From CAG-791 sp963658695 (GTDB lineage: Bacteria > Bacillota > Clostridia > Lachnospirales > Lachnospiraceae): DNA of 64,000 nt. Location of the stretch: NCBI GenBank assembly GCA_963658695.1, contig CAVKRN010000005.1, positions 1 through 64,000 of the forward strand, in the 5' to 3' direction. Below, piece by piece: positions 34,503-43,688 of the stretch; position 1 is the first letter of the stretch, and every line of letters begins with the position of its first letter. Below the pieces are notes generated by a model that saw only the letters and a program-made list of their open reading frames with translations, did no database searches and was not told where the DNA came from. Made by a program: the position numbers and the translations under genes.

Positions 34503-35525
34503 TCAGAACTGATCAATAAAGCGCTTGTCATTCTCATAAAGAAGACGCATGTCATCGATCTCATACTTAAGAAGCGCTATACGTTCCAGACCCACGCCAA
34601 AGGCAAAGCCTGAATAAACTTCCGGATCAATGCCGCTCATCTCCAGAACATGCGGATGCACCATGCCGCATCCAAGGATTTCAATCCAGCCCTCGTTCTT
34701 GCAGAAGCTGCATCCCTTCCCGCCGCACTTAAAGCAGGACACATCCATCTCTGCAGACGGCTCTGTAAACGGGAAATGATGCGGGCGGAAACGGACCTTC
34801 GTGTCCTCTCCGAATACGGATTTGGCAAACTCCGCCAGTGTTCCCTTCAGGTCCGCAAACGTGATTCCCTTATCAATGACAAGCCCCTCCACCTGATGGA
34901 ATACCGGGCTGTGGGTTGCATCCACCTCGTCCGCACGATACACACGTCCCGGAGCGATCATGCGAATCGGAATCCGCCCCTTCTCCATCTCGTGGATCTG
35001 CGTGCCGGATGTCTGTGTACGCAGCAGCATCTCCCCGTTGATATAAAAGGTATCCTGCTCATCCTTGGCCGGATGATCCGCCGGAATATTAAGGGCCTCA
35101 AAATTATAGTAGTCCTTCTCTATCTCCGGTCCTTCTACAACCTCATAGCCCATGCCGATAAAGACCTCTTCGATCTCACGAAGTGCCACGGTATTGGGGT
35201 GAAGATGGCCTCTTTCTTCCTTTCTGGCAGGAAGCGTAACATCGATGGTCTCTGCCTTTAGGCGTTCCTCCAGAAGCTTAGCCTCCACTTCCTTTTGATG
35301 GGAGCTGATGGCCTCCTCGATGCGGGCTCGCGTCTCATTGACCATCTGTCCCACTCTCGGACGGTCTTCCGCTGTCACATCCTTCATTCCCTTCAGAATA
35401 CCGGTCAGCTGTCCCTTCTTTCCCAAGAAATCAACCTTAATCTGATTAATCTCTTCCGGAGAAAACGCCTTTTCCAGGCGTTCTCTGGCTTCCTGACGGA
35501 TCCGTTCCAGATCTTCCTGTATCAT
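34503..35525 (-). CDS. pheS: phenylalanyl-tRNA synthetase alpha subunit
   Basis: This is the catalytic subunit. It has 340 residues: an N-terminal coiled coil, then class II motif 2 (RVYRADEVDATHSPVFHQVEG) and motif 3 (FAFGVGLERIALLKY). A cysteine-rich insertion CFKCGGKGCSFC is visible before the active-site segment and probably binds zinc, as in many Firmicutes. AAGGAG precedes the ATG. The 170-bp upstream gap has no T-box leader, the usual control of this operon in relatives; a hairpin at 35604-35628 is all that is seen. Confidence 0.97.
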   Translation of the reverse strand: MIQEDLERIRQEARERLEKAFSPEEINQIKVDFLGKKGQLTGILKGMKDVTAEDRPRVGQMVNETRARIEEAISSHQKEVEAKLLEERLKAETIDVTLPARKEERGHLHPNTVALREIEEVFIGMGYEVVEGPEIEKDYYNFEALNIPADHPAKDEQDTFYINGEMLLRTQTSGTQIHEMEKGRIPIRMIAPGRVYRADEVDATHSPVFHQVEGLVIDKGITFADLKGTLAEFAKSVFGEDTKVRFRPHHFPFTEPSAEMDVSCFKCGGKGCSFCKNEGWIEILGCGMVHPHVLEMSGIDPEVYSGFAFGVGLERIALLKYEIDDMRLLYENDKRFIDQF

Positions 35526-35603
35526 ATAAATAATCTCCTTTAAGATAGTTGTAACAATTCTGTGCGCCGCAATACCGGAGAATTCTTCCCCAACATAAAC
35601 AGA

Positions 35604-35628
35604 CAGAGTCCATTATACATGGACTCTG
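35604..35628 (-). terminator. hairpin between the surface-protein gene and pheS
   Basis: A perfect 10-bp stem (35604-35613 with 35619-35628) has a 5-nt loop. It may end the surface-protein transcript, though the T tail is weak. On the minus strand it also contains TATAAT (35612-35617), which could be the -10 for pheST, so the two functions may overlap. Confidence 0.5.
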
Positions 35629-35695
35629 CACAAATTACACGGAAAACCTATTTTCTTTTCTTCTCTTCACAGACGCCAGCCTGTGACAAACTTTT

Positions 35696-38584
35696 TTACT
35701 CCTTGGAGCGGCGATGGCGCACAGCAGAAGTAATTCCAAGGATCAGCGTAATGACAATCACCGCAATCACCACGCCAACGACAATTTTAAGGACGAAGGA
35801 GGCGATGCCGGTTTCTCCTTCCTGGTACGCAATGGCGTAAGAGGAGAGGCGATCCGTCTCAAAGGTAATGGTGTCCGGATCCTCATCCAGATCCTGCAGG
35901 AAGCTGATGGATAAGGAGCCATCCTCTTCTTCATGGGAACGAACGATGCAATACGCCCGGCTGCTTTCCTTGATGGAATCCGGAATCGGCATAACCACCT
36001 GCATGGGGGTGGTTAATTCCGTAACCACCTGCGTCTCTCCATGCGTGGTTTTCATCATCAGGACTTCGAACAGCTCTCCTGCAGACAGGTTATTCTTATC
36101 ACAGGCCTCCTGAATCTGACGGTCCGCATCCGTCGGATAATCGTTCGTGGAATACATGGTCAGATTAAAGGACACTTCGTTTCCCGCAAAGGCACACATC
36201 TTATCCTCTTCGGTCAGAATCCCATTAACCACATATTCCAGATTCGGGAAGTTGGCTGTACTGTCAAAATGGCTTCCCGCTGTTGTATTGTCATCCGTGC
36301 TGTAGTCATTATGGATGTTCACCATAATGTAATCCTGATTATAAGCAAGCTGCAGAAGCTGTGCATCCTCGCCGTTTTGGATCGCCGTGCGCGCATCGCT
36401 GGGCGTAATGTTCAGGATCTGGAACACACCGGTCTGGGCATTGTAATCCTCCAGCGTATCCGGATCGGTCAGATCCGCATCGTCATAGTGAGCATCGTAA
36501 TTCCCATCCTCATCCAGAGGAAGGTCGCTTTCCGCTGCCTGTACATCGGAAGAAGCGGATTCACTTTGCTGCGAAGAGGACGTACTGCCTGTGGAAGCAC
36601 TGGGCGATGTTGCTGCGGAGTCACTCTTCTTTACAGATGCTGTGCTGCCCGCATCCGCACTTTGCTTCGAAGAGGATGTTCCGCCTGTGGAAGCACCGGA
36701 TGAAGCCGCTGCAGAGTCACTCTTTTTTGCGGATGCCGTGCTGCCGGCCGCTGCGCTTTGCTTGGACGCGTCAGTGTCTGTGGCGGCCGTGGATGCGGTG
36801 GTTGCCGGCACCGGCTGGAAAGCCACTGCAATCGCGTGATTGCCCTTCACCGATGTAAAGGTATACGAATATACCGCTCCGACAGAGGTGTTATCCACAA
36901 CGACGTTGGAAACCATATACCCTTTATCCGGGACAATGCTGTAGATCGCATTGCTTCCCTCGGAGACCGTAGACGTCCCGGCAGGGGAAATCGTTCCTCC
37001 CTTGTTCGCACAGGTGGCGGTAATGGAATATTTTTTCGCCTGGTCTTTTGCAAAGTTTGCAACGATATTGGCATCCACCTGCAGATTGTTGATCACAAGC
37101 GTTGAATCCGTGCCGAGTACCTTGTCACCACTCGTCCATTTTTCAAAATGATAACCCTGATAGGCGGTCGCAGTCAGCGTAACATTATCGCCGGCATTGT
37201 ATGTGGCGCCGCCTGCCGTGTATCCGGTGTCCTGTGGCGTCACCGATACACTGACCTTATACTGCGTCCGCGAGAAATAGGCAGTAAATTCACGATTGCC
37301 GGTGATATTGGAGACGGTATACTTGGCATCCTTGGAGATGACATTATCACCTTCCTTCCAGCAGTCGAACCGGTATCCGCTGCTGGCCTTGGCCTCCAGC
37401 GTAACGGCGCCGCCGTAACCGACATTCTGGCTGGATGTGACGGAGCCGGCATTGTCATGATTTTTCCGGACGGTGACATAGCAGTTAACCTGTTTAAAGG
37501 ATGCCGTCACGTTCATATCCTCTGTGACAGAAGGAATGGTGTAGTGTGAATTGGTAGAAATAACCTGATTCTTGTATTTCCAGCCGACGAACTGATACCC
37601 ATTGTTCGTCGTCGCATAGATTTCACAGCCGGCACCATCGGCAATCGCGCCACCACCCCATACAGCACCGCCCGCAGAGGGATCTGCCTGTACCGAAACG
37701 GTATGATTACCTGCCTTCAGTGTCACATAGGCACAGTCATTCACACCCGAATTCTGTACCGACGTAGCAGTGACCACCAGATTATTGGAGCCTTCTTTTG
37801 CATCCACCACCAGTTTGCCGCTGTTATCGATGTAGGTACCGCTGCTCTGGTTATTGGAGACAGACCAGGTGACATCCAGATTAGGATTGTTATCCCCCTT
37901 CACGTTGGCCGAGAAGCTCATAGTGCTTCCTTTTGCCACGGTAGCCGTCTCCGGAAGAACTGTAACGCTGGTAACAGTCGGTACCTTCTCCTCGATGGTC
38001 ACAGACAGCGGAAGAACCACGCCGTAATTGCCGCCCGGATCCAGATTATCACTTGCGCGGAACGCGGCATTATAGGTCCCGGCCGCCTTCGTAGCATCTA
38101 CGCTGACATAAAATGTGCAGGAAGTTCCGGACTCCAAATGCAGATTAGATGGCTGATCAACCTGAAAGGGCCCGTTTTCGTTTCCCGTCATATACCAAAC
38201 AAGATCAATCGGAGTCGATCCGGTATTGGTCAAAACAAAAGGCTGATAGATCCGGTCCGATCCCTTCGTAATCTTTCCGAAGCTCACCACCTTCTGATCA
38301 CAGGTTAAGCTGTATTCATACGGATCGGTGCCGTCGCTGTAATCCGAGTAGGTCTCGACATAACCGTTAAAATCACTGTCTGAGGAATAACTGCTATCTG
38401 CGCTACTGCTGTCTGCATAGCTGTCATCCGAATACTCGACCGCCGAATCATCGTCGTCGCCGCTTGCCTTTACGTGAAGCGACTGTATGCTTCCCACGAA
38501 CAAAAGACCGGCCATCGCCAGACAAAGTGCACGTTTGGGATGCAGGAAAGATTTTATTTGCGAGAACAGCTGTGATCTCTTCAT
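35696..38584 (-). CDS. cell-surface protein with Ig-like and InlB B-repeat domains
   Basis: This is a 962-residue secreted, membrane-anchored protein. A signal peptide (~1-40) and an Asp/Ser-rich stretch come first. An ASPM/SPD-2/Hydin-like beta domain (~95-200), a Big_2 Ig-like domain (~205-295) and four InlB B-repeats (~298-600, each ending in a TASF/TAYF/VANF-type strand) follow. Next is a Ser/Ala/Thr/Lys linker with two 32-residue tandem repeats (~607-670), then a C-terminal domain. One membrane helix (~926-950) leads to a short basic tail. There is no LPxTG motif, so anchoring is by the helix. Likely adhesion or matrix binding; the ligand is unknown. Confidence 0.8.
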   Translation of the reverse strand: MKRSQLFSQIKSFLHPKRALCLAMAGLLFVGSIQSLHVKASGDDDDSAVEYSDDSYADSSSADSSYSSDSDFNGYVETYSDYSDGTDPYEYSLTCDQKVVSFGKITKGSDRIYQPFVLTNTGSTPIDLVWYMTGNENGPFQVDQPSNLHLESGTSCTFYVSVDATKAAGTYNAAFRASDNLDPGGNYGVVLPLSVTIEEKVPTVTSVTVLPETATVAKGSTMSFSANVKGDNNPNLDVTWSVSNNQSSGTYIDNSGKLVVDAKEGSNNLVVTATSVQNSGVNDCAYVTLKAGNHTVSVQADPSAGGAVWGGGAIADGAGCEIYATTNNGYQFVGWKYKNQVISTNSHYTIPSVTEDMNVTASFKQVNCYVTVRKNHDNAGSVTSSQNVGYGGAVTLEAKASSGYRFDCWKEGDNVISKDAKYTVSNITGNREFTAYFSRTQYKVSVSVTPQDTGYTAGGATYNAGDNVTLTATAYQGYHFEKWTSGDKVLGTDSTLVINNLQVDANIVANFAKDQAKKYSITATCANKGGTISPAGTSTVSEGSNAIYSIVPDKGYMVSNVVVDNTSVGAVYSYTFTSVKGNHAIAVAFQPVPATTASTAATDTDASKQSAAAGSTASAKKSDSAAASSGASTGGTSSSKQSADAGSTASVKKSDSAATSPSASTGSTSSSQQSESASSDVQAAESDLPLDEDGNYDAHYDDADLTDPDTLEDYNAQTGVFQILNITPSDARTAIQNGEDAQLLQLAYNQDYIMVNIHNDYSTDDNTTAGSHFDSTANFPNLEYVVNGILTEEDKMCAFAGNEVSFNLTMYSTNDYPTDADRQIQEACDKNNLSAGELFEVLMMKTTHGETQVVTELTTPMQVVMPIPDSIKESSRAYCIVRSHEEEDGSLSISFLQDLDEDPDTITFETDRLSSYAIAYQEGETGIASFVLKIVVGVVIAVIVITLILGITSAVRHRRSKE
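36572..36763 (-). repeat. two 96-bp tandem repeats in the surface-protein gene
   Basis: Units 36572-36667 and 36668-36763 encode two near-identical 32-residue blocks of the linker (pattern KQSA-AGSTAS-KKSDSAA). A third, shorter copy starts downstream (QQSES). In-frame repeats of this kind change number easily by slippage or recombination. Confidence 0.8.
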
Positions 38585-38614
38585 AAGTTTTCTCCCTTTC
38601 TCTTTACTCTTTCT

Positions 38615-38643
38615 AAGAAAACACTGATTATATCAGCATTTCC
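38615..38643. repeat. GGAAA-GCTGATT palindromic repeat, copy 1
   Basis: This palindrome, minus strand GGAAATGCTGAT with its complement across a short AT centre, shares sequence with those at 45300-45328 and 53573-53600. All three lie between two minus-strand genes, downstream of a stop codon. Confidence 0.55.
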
Positions 38644-38676
38644 CCAATAGGTGCTGAACCGTTGCCTCCCCTTTGA

Positions 38677-39822
38677 CTACTCTCCGAGAATTGCCGTATG
38701 CCAGGCTCTTTGTACCGCCTCCAGCAGAAGATCATACATCTCCAGATGCTGCTCCAGGAACCCCTGCACACCGTAAATCTGATCCAGCTGGCAGGAAATA
38801 AACTCATAGCCAAGCCAGGCTCCCAGTATGTTTCCTGTCACAGATCCAATTGTATCAGAATCTCCGCTCTGATTCACCGCTGCATGAATGCCGGAATAAT
38901 AATCATTCTGATACCGAATCGCAAGATAAATGCTAATGGCAAGCACCGATTCGCCTGTTGCGCCTTTCCCCAGGCTCTTAAGCGCCATCCCGGGCTTTTC
39001 CGCCGGGTTCTGTGCGCTGGCAAGGGCCTTCTCCATCAGGGCAACAAACTCCGGAAGCTCCTTTACTCCTCGAAACTGCTGCTCCACCTGATAAAGTGCA
39101 TTGGTGATCAGTCGTTCCAACGTCGGATCAGCGGCTCTCCGATAGGTGATGCGGCTTACAATTTCCGAAAGGAGCGATGCGGAAAGCCAGGCAAACGGAT
39201 GCCCATGAGTAATCGCCGCCGCCTTTGCCGAAACCATTGCCACGCTTTCCGCCTGCAGATTGTAATTCTCAACGTGGAGCATCAGCCCGATGGGCGCCGA
39301 TCGCATCAGCGCACCGCTCCCTCTGCTCTGATTGAGCGGATGCTCCAGCGTTCCGCGGCTGGCGATGTCAAAGGTATCTCTTGGATTTCCTGTTCGAATG
39401 AACTGTTGTGACAGCGCGCTCATACAGGTTCTTCCCGGCGCTCTCTGGGCACGCAGTCTGTGATCGGAATAAACCGATGTGAACGGGTGGCTGTATCGAA
39501 GGCGCGGCTGCTGCGTCGCGTACCAGTCCAGATAGGCCCGGTCCAGATAGACCTCCGCCTTCGCATCTGTCCGATGCTCCCTTGCTCTTCGCATCCCACA
39601 CGTAAGACCATCCATGGTAAATAATGTCAACTGGGAATCATCACTGATGATGATTCTTCCATTGGGCCCCACCTCCGGTCTGACAATTCCGTGCGGGCCA
39701 TATTTGCTGACAATCTCGGAAAGCTCCATGAACTCTACCGGAAAGCCAAAGGCATCTCCGAAGGCGCCGCCCATGATGCACCCCAAAAATACGTTGTAAT
39801 ATCGTCCCGTCGGATCCTGCAT
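38677..39822 (-). CDS. ADP-ribosylglycohydrolase family protein
   Basis: The family removes ADP-ribose from Arg or other acceptors using two magnesium ions (DraG type). The 381-residue protein begins GCIMGGAFGDAFGFPVE, has ISDDSQLTLFTMDGL in the first metal-binding motif and NQSGDSDTIGSVTGNILGA as the second. A partner ADP-ribosyltransferase is not present nearby, so it may act on host-derived or other ADP-ribose conjugates. The start lacks a strong ribosome binding site, but the N-terminal motif fixes it within a few codons. Confidence 0.88.
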   Translation of the reverse strand: MQDPTGRYYNVFLGCIMGGAFGDAFGFPVEFMELSEIVSKYGPHGIVRPEVGPNGRIIISDDSQLTLFTMDGLTCGMRRAREHRTDAKAEVYLDRAYLDWYATQQPRLRYSHPFTSVYSDHRLRAQRAPGRTCMSALSQQFIRTGNPRDTFDIASRGTLEHPLNQSRGSGALMRSAPIGLMLHVENYNLQAESVAMVSAKAAAITHGHPFAWLSASLLSEIVSRITYRRAADPTLERLITNALYQVEQQFRGVKELPEFVALMEKALASAQNPAEKPGMALKSLGKGATGESVLAISIYLAIRYQNDYYSGIHAAVNQSGDSDTIGSVTGNILGAWLGYEFISCQLDQIYGVQGFLEQHLEMYDLLLEAVQRAWHTAILGE

Positions 39823-39902
39823 ATATCTCCCTTATCCTGTTCACACGGTGTAACGATTTCCAGATACTGTCGTTGCGCCCTTCGGTCCATCCGGATCACT
39901 GC

Positions 39903-41534
39903 CTATCGCCCATCTCCGGAACCACCACCGCGCAGCCGCTTATACGCTGCCGCCATCTTACCGCAAAGCCATACAATTCCCCAGGACGCCAGCGGCAACA
40001 TGGTCAGATAATACCGCATCGTATACCGTCCCGAAGCCTCCCAAAGCTGATGGAACAGCATACCTCCCAGAATGAATACAACAAGAAGCAGCTCTCCCGC
40101 TGCAATGGCATCTCGCTTCCCGTCCCCTGCGCCGGAATGCATTGCCTTCCATAGTCTCTCCCACAGATACAACGTCGTTCCCAGATAGATCATGGAATGA
40201 ATCACGTTCATTCCCCACTGAAGGATCCGGCTCCCCGTCCCGAAAATCAGCGTCTCCGAAAGGGCAGATGCCGCATCGTGGCGCTTGGTCTCTTCCATCT
40301 CCCGCATGGATACGCAGGTCGGATCCCCCCACTGCGAGAGAAATTTCCGGAGATAAAACTTCACCAAATAACGGCCGGAGTTCCGAAACTCTCCGATGGA
40401 CGCTTCAATGGATTCCTTCGCCGCCTGCGTTGTCTGGTCCCTATCAAATCCAGCATCACGGAACAATCCCACATTGCTGCCGTTGTACCAGCCGCATTTT
40501 CCTTCCGTCTCCTGCATGCCCATGGCGATATAGGTGATGGCCGGTGTTCCCGCCGGCATTGCATCAAGTCCCGCTGCCGCTGCCACCGCAGTATTTAAAA
40601 GTTTCTGGCTGCCAAAGGTCAGAAGAAGCAGACAAGCCGTCAGCGCAATTCGGCGCAGGACTTCCTGTGAGGCTCCCCGCCGAACTTTCCGGGGAGCTTC
40701 CTGCGGAGCTTCCTTTCGGGAGGACTCCTGTTGCAGAAGATCCCAGAACAGAATAAAAATCATGGCGATCAACGCCACATATCCATTGGTTTTCAACAGG
40801 ATTGCTGCTGCAATGCAGACCCCCGCACCGATCCCCTGGCACAGCCGTTTCTGCCGCAGATAACGTATTTCCAGATAAAGCGCTGCCGTCTGCAGTGTAA
40901 AGGACCACAGGTCCGAATAGACAAACGTGGCAAACACATAATAAAACCAGCAGCCCATCGACAGGATCTGCATCGCCGTGCAAACCTTCGGACTTTGAAA
41001 TATCTCCCAGGCAATCTCGTACAGAATATACAAATTGATGAGAATGGAAAGCACATTCAGAAGCTGATAAATCAGATAATTGGACGGGCCGCATACCGCT
41101 GCAATTGCCTGCCCGATCAGTACATAGCTCACCTGAAACGGATAGACAAACAGGTACCCTCCTGTCTGCAGCGAAGCATAATTCCCGGCGGAGAACTCCT
41201 GCATAATTGTATCCAGCTGCAGAGCGTCATTGGTGGCAAAGCCCCGAATCGCCAGGACCAGGAACAGTGACATACCGCCGGCCGTCAGCATCATGGGCCA
41301 GGGAAACTTCTTTTTATCCCCGGTCCGCGCCAGTGCCGCCATCACAATCAGCAACAGAACTACCATACAAAGCGCCAGCAAAAGCGGCCGATCCGCCGTC
41401 ACATCAAACAGGTCATTTTGTTCGTATTGGCGGAAGGAAATCACCGTAACGAGACTGAACAGAAGAACAATCCCTGCCAGAATCCCCACTGCCGTATAGA
41501 TCAGCATCGCCAGCCCGTTTTTAATGACACCCAT
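39903..41534 (-). CDS. polytopic membrane protein, GT-C glycosyltransferase-like
   Basis: This 543-residue protein has about eleven membrane helices. An extracytoplasmic loop with GTPAITYIAMGMQE and NGSNVGLF near residues 335-370 resembles mannosyltransferase-type (GT39/GT-C) loops; the sugar and acceptor are unknown. The ATG at 41534 has AAGGAG 6 nt upstream, whereas the longer frame to 41567 would include the upstream RNA's terminator. Transcription may depend on read-through of that terminator or a promoter I do not see. Confidence 0.7.
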   Translation of the reverse strand: MGVIKNGLAMLIYTAVGILAGIVLLFSLVTVISFRQYEQNDLFDVTADRPLLLALCMVVLLLIVMAALARTGDKKKFPWPMMLTAGGMSLFLVLAIRGFATNDALQLDTIMQEFSAGNYASLQTGGYLFVYPFQVSYVLIGQAIAAVCGPSNYLIYQLLNVLSILINLYILYEIAWEIFQSPKVCTAMQILSMGCWFYYVFATFVYSDLWSFTLQTAALYLEIRYLRQKRLCQGIGAGVCIAAAILLKTNGYVALIAMIFILFWDLLQQESSRKEAPQEAPRKVRRGASQEVLRRIALTACLLLLTFGSQKLLNTAVAAAAGLDAMPAGTPAITYIAMGMQETEGKCGWYNGSNVGLFRDAGFDRDQTTQAAKESIEASIGEFRNSGRYLVKFYLRKFLSQWGDPTCVSMREMEETKRHDAASALSETLIFGTGSRILQWGMNVIHSMIYLGTTLYLWERLWKAMHSGAGDGKRDAIAAGELLLVVFILGGMLFHQLWEASGRYTMRYYLTMLPLASWGIVWLCGKMAAAYKRLRGGGSGDGR

Positions 41535-41547
41535 GCGCTCTCCTTGC

Positions 41548-41581
41548 AAAAAGGCTGCCTGAAGCATCGCTCCAGACAGCC
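41548..41581 (-). terminator. terminator of the 6S-like RNA
   Basis: The stem 41553-41561 with 41573-41581 (one mismatch) is followed on the minus strand by TTTTT (41548-41552). It ends 14 bp before the downstream ATG at 41534, partly overlapping that gene's leader. Confidence 0.85.
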
Positions 41582-41798
41582 TGCATTCTTTAACATAACC
41601 CGTCCGCCCCGTGCACTTTGACTCCTAGCCTCGGCCAGGTGGGTACCCGCGGCAACTACTTTTGCCATCCCTAGATAACGGAACCTGTGTCCCGCCTCTT
41701 CCGTCTGCTGACAGGGGCGCGGCAGCCATAATGCAAGCTGAGTTCCCGTTTAAAGTATTTGTAGGTTCAAAATAACACGGGAAAAATGCTTCCGGGTC
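41548..41798 (-). ncRNA. stand-alone ~250-nt structured RNA, 6S-like
   Basis: The 310-bp gap between two minus-strand genes holds a promoter (41805-41833) and terminator (41548-41581) bounding a ~250-nt RNA. The 5' and 3' parts pair: cccgtg (41608-41613) with cacggg (41776-41781), and acccg (41598-41602) with cgggt (41793-41797), closing a long rod. Inside is a large AT-rich 5' strand bubble (41754-41775), opposite a 3' strand with a small hairpin at 41651-41666. This layout fits 6S RNA, the RNA polymerase decoy, but the primary sequence match cannot be checked by eye. No ribosome binding site and frame combination fits a gene. Confidence 0.5.
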
Positions 41799-41804
41799 AC
41801 ACCC

Positions 41805-41833
41805 AGTATAGCAACCCATTCGGGTCTTGTCCA
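41805..41833 (-). promoter_or_regulatory. promoter of the 6S-like RNA
   Basis: On the minus strand TGGACA (41828-41833), 17 bp and TATACT (41805-41810) predict a start near 41798, 12 bp after the aminopeptidase stop. Confidence 0.75.
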
Positions 41834-41844
41834 CCGGCCATGCC

Positions 41845-43668
41845 TTAGATTTCCCGGCACTCTTCTCTTAACCAGGCGGCCTCTTCCTCATTCAGGAACG
41901 GCAGGATATTCTCCAAGACCTTCTGATGGTACTCATTCAGAAGATTTCTGGTGTGCGGTGTCAAAACCTCCGGATCCAGGAGTTCCCGGTCGAGCGGAGC
42001 AAACGTCAAGGGCTCAAAGCAAAGGAATTCTCCATCCGGTGTTTTCCCCCACTCTTTGCACAAAAGAATGGTTTCAATGCGGATGCCGTACCTGCCCTCC
42101 TTGTAAACACCCGGCTCATCCGAAATCACCATTCCCGGCTCAAAGGGTGTTGTGTCTGCTTCATTTCTTTTTTTCCACCGGATATTCTGCGGTCCCTCAT
42201 GAACATTCAGAAGGTATCCGATTCCGTGCCCTGTTCCGCACTTGTAATCCATGCCGTTCTGCCACATCGGCTCTCTTGCCATAATGTCAAGCGACATGCC
42301 ATTACACCCTTTAAGGAATACGGTTCCCATCAGCTGCAGCTGCGACACAGCTGTCAGTGTGTAACTCCGGCGCATCTCCTCCGTCACAGGGCCCAGTGAC
42401 ATAGTCCTGGTCACATCCGTTGTGCCGCGGAGGTACTGTCCGCCGGAATCCACCAGGAGCATTCCTTCCGGAAGAATGTCCGCTCCGCCATTCTCATCCG
42501 GCTCATAATGCATCATTGCAGCGTTGCTGCCGTAGGCCGAAATGGTTCCAAAGGAGAGCTCAATGTAGTCCGAAATCTCCGAACGCAGATGATCCAGATG
42601 GGCAGCAGCACTTCCTTCCGTCAGTGCCACTCCTTCCTTTACACTCTTCTTCAGCCAATAGATGAATTTCGTAAGTGCTGCACTGTCCTCGATGTAGATG
42701 CTCTTGAAGTTGCGAATCTCCGTCTCATTGCGCACCGCCTTCATCAGCGCAACCGGACTCGAAAGCTCCAGAACCTTACGCTTCTTTTGTGCGGTAAGAC
42801 TCTTCCACATCGCAAAGCTTGCTTCCTCCGGATCGATCCAGACGCAGTTTCCGATGGAAAGCTCCGGAAGCTCTGCCCAGAAGCTCTCATACGGGCGCAG
42901 TGTGATCGCTTGCTTTTCCAGATAATCCCGAACACTGCCGTTCACTTCACTTTCCTGCAAATACAAAAACGTCTGTCCCTGCGTAATCACAGCGTAGGAA
43001 AGTGCCACCGGATTGTATTCCACATCATTGCCCCGAATATTCAAAAGCCACATGATCTCGTCCAGCTTGCCGGTCACAAAGGAATCCGCGCCGTGCTCTT
43101 TCAGCTTATTCCGAAGTCTTGTAAGCTTCGAATCCGCAGTTTCTCCGGCAAACTTTTCCGCATCCAGAACAAAGACCTCAGAGGACGGAAGTGCCGGGCG
43201 ATTCTCCCAGCAGGCTGCAGCCAGATCCAGATCGGTCCGCACAGTAATGCCTTCCGTGCCAAGGGAATCCTCCAGATCCTTTCCCTCCTTCTTTGTCAGG
43301 CATCTGCCGTCAAAGGAAAGAACCTCGCCTTCGGAGAGTTCTTCTTTAAGCCACTCCGCGATGGTCGGAACACCTTCCATTCCCATCCGCATGAGAGAAA
43401 CGCCGCTTCCCTCCAGTTCATCTGCCGCCTGGATAAAATAACGTCCATCCGTCCAGAGCGCCGCGTTCTTTCTGCCTACCACAACCGTGCCGGCAGAACC
43501 GGTAAAGCCGCAATAATACTCTCTGGCCTTAAAATGATCTGCCACATATTCCGAATTGTGATCATCTGCCGTCGGGATCAGAACCGCCGATACCTGTTCC
43601 CGCTCCATTGCCTCCCGCAGCTTTTGCAGGCGGCAGGCACACGGATTCTCTATAATATCACCAACCAT
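41845..43668 (-). CDS. Xaa-Pro aminopeptidase (M24 family)
   Basis: This metalloenzyme cleaves N-terminal residues before proline. The 607-residue protein has two creatinase-like N-terminal domains and the pita-bread catalytic domain. Its metal ligands can be read: Asp in VDSGGQYLRGTTDVTRT (two), His in GTGHGIGYLLNVHEG, Glu in ISDEPGVYKEGRYG and Glu in IRIETIL. Length near 600 marks the long aminopeptidase P class. GAGAGGAG precedes the ATG. It is 21 bp downstream of thrC. Confidence 0.95.
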   Translation of the reverse strand: MVGDIIENPCACRLQKLREAMEREQVSAVLIPTADDHNSEYVADHFKAREYYCGFTGSAGTVVVGRKNAALWTDGRYFIQAADELEGSGVSLMRMGMEGVPTIAEWLKEELSEGEVLSFDGRCLTKKEGKDLEDSLGTEGITVRTDLDLAAACWENRPALPSSEVFVLDAEKFAGETADSKLTRLRNKLKEHGADSFVTGKLDEIMWLLNIRGNDVEYNPVALSYAVITQGQTFLYLQESEVNGSVRDYLEKQAITLRPYESFWAELPELSIGNCVWIDPEEASFAMWKSLTAQKKRKVLELSSPVALMKAVRNETEIRNFKSIYIEDSAALTKFIYWLKKSVKEGVALTEGSAAAHLDHLRSEISDYIELSFGTISAYGSNAAMMHYEPDENGGADILPEGMLLVDSGGQYLRGTTDVTRTMSLGPVTEEMRRSYTLTAVSQLQLMGTVFLKGCNGMSLDIMAREPMWQNGMDYKCGTGHGIGYLLNVHEGPQNIRWKKRNEADTTPFEPGMVISDEPGVYKEGRYGIRIETILLCKEWGKTPDGEFLCFEPLTFAPLDRELLDPEVLTPHTRNLLNEYHQKVLENILPFLNEEEAAWLREECREI

Positions 43669-43688
43669 ACCATTCTCCTCTCATTCTC

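Noticed and set aside
41637..41656. T-box-like GGTGGGTACCCGCGG on the plus strand
   Set aside because: It is on the strand opposite to all neighbouring genes and forms a self-palindrome within the 6S-like RNA; no specifier structure or downstream gene.
41625..41834. 69-codon minus-strand frame
   Set aside because: It spans the promoter and body of the 6S-like RNA, lacks a ribosome binding site and has a composition set by the RNA structure.
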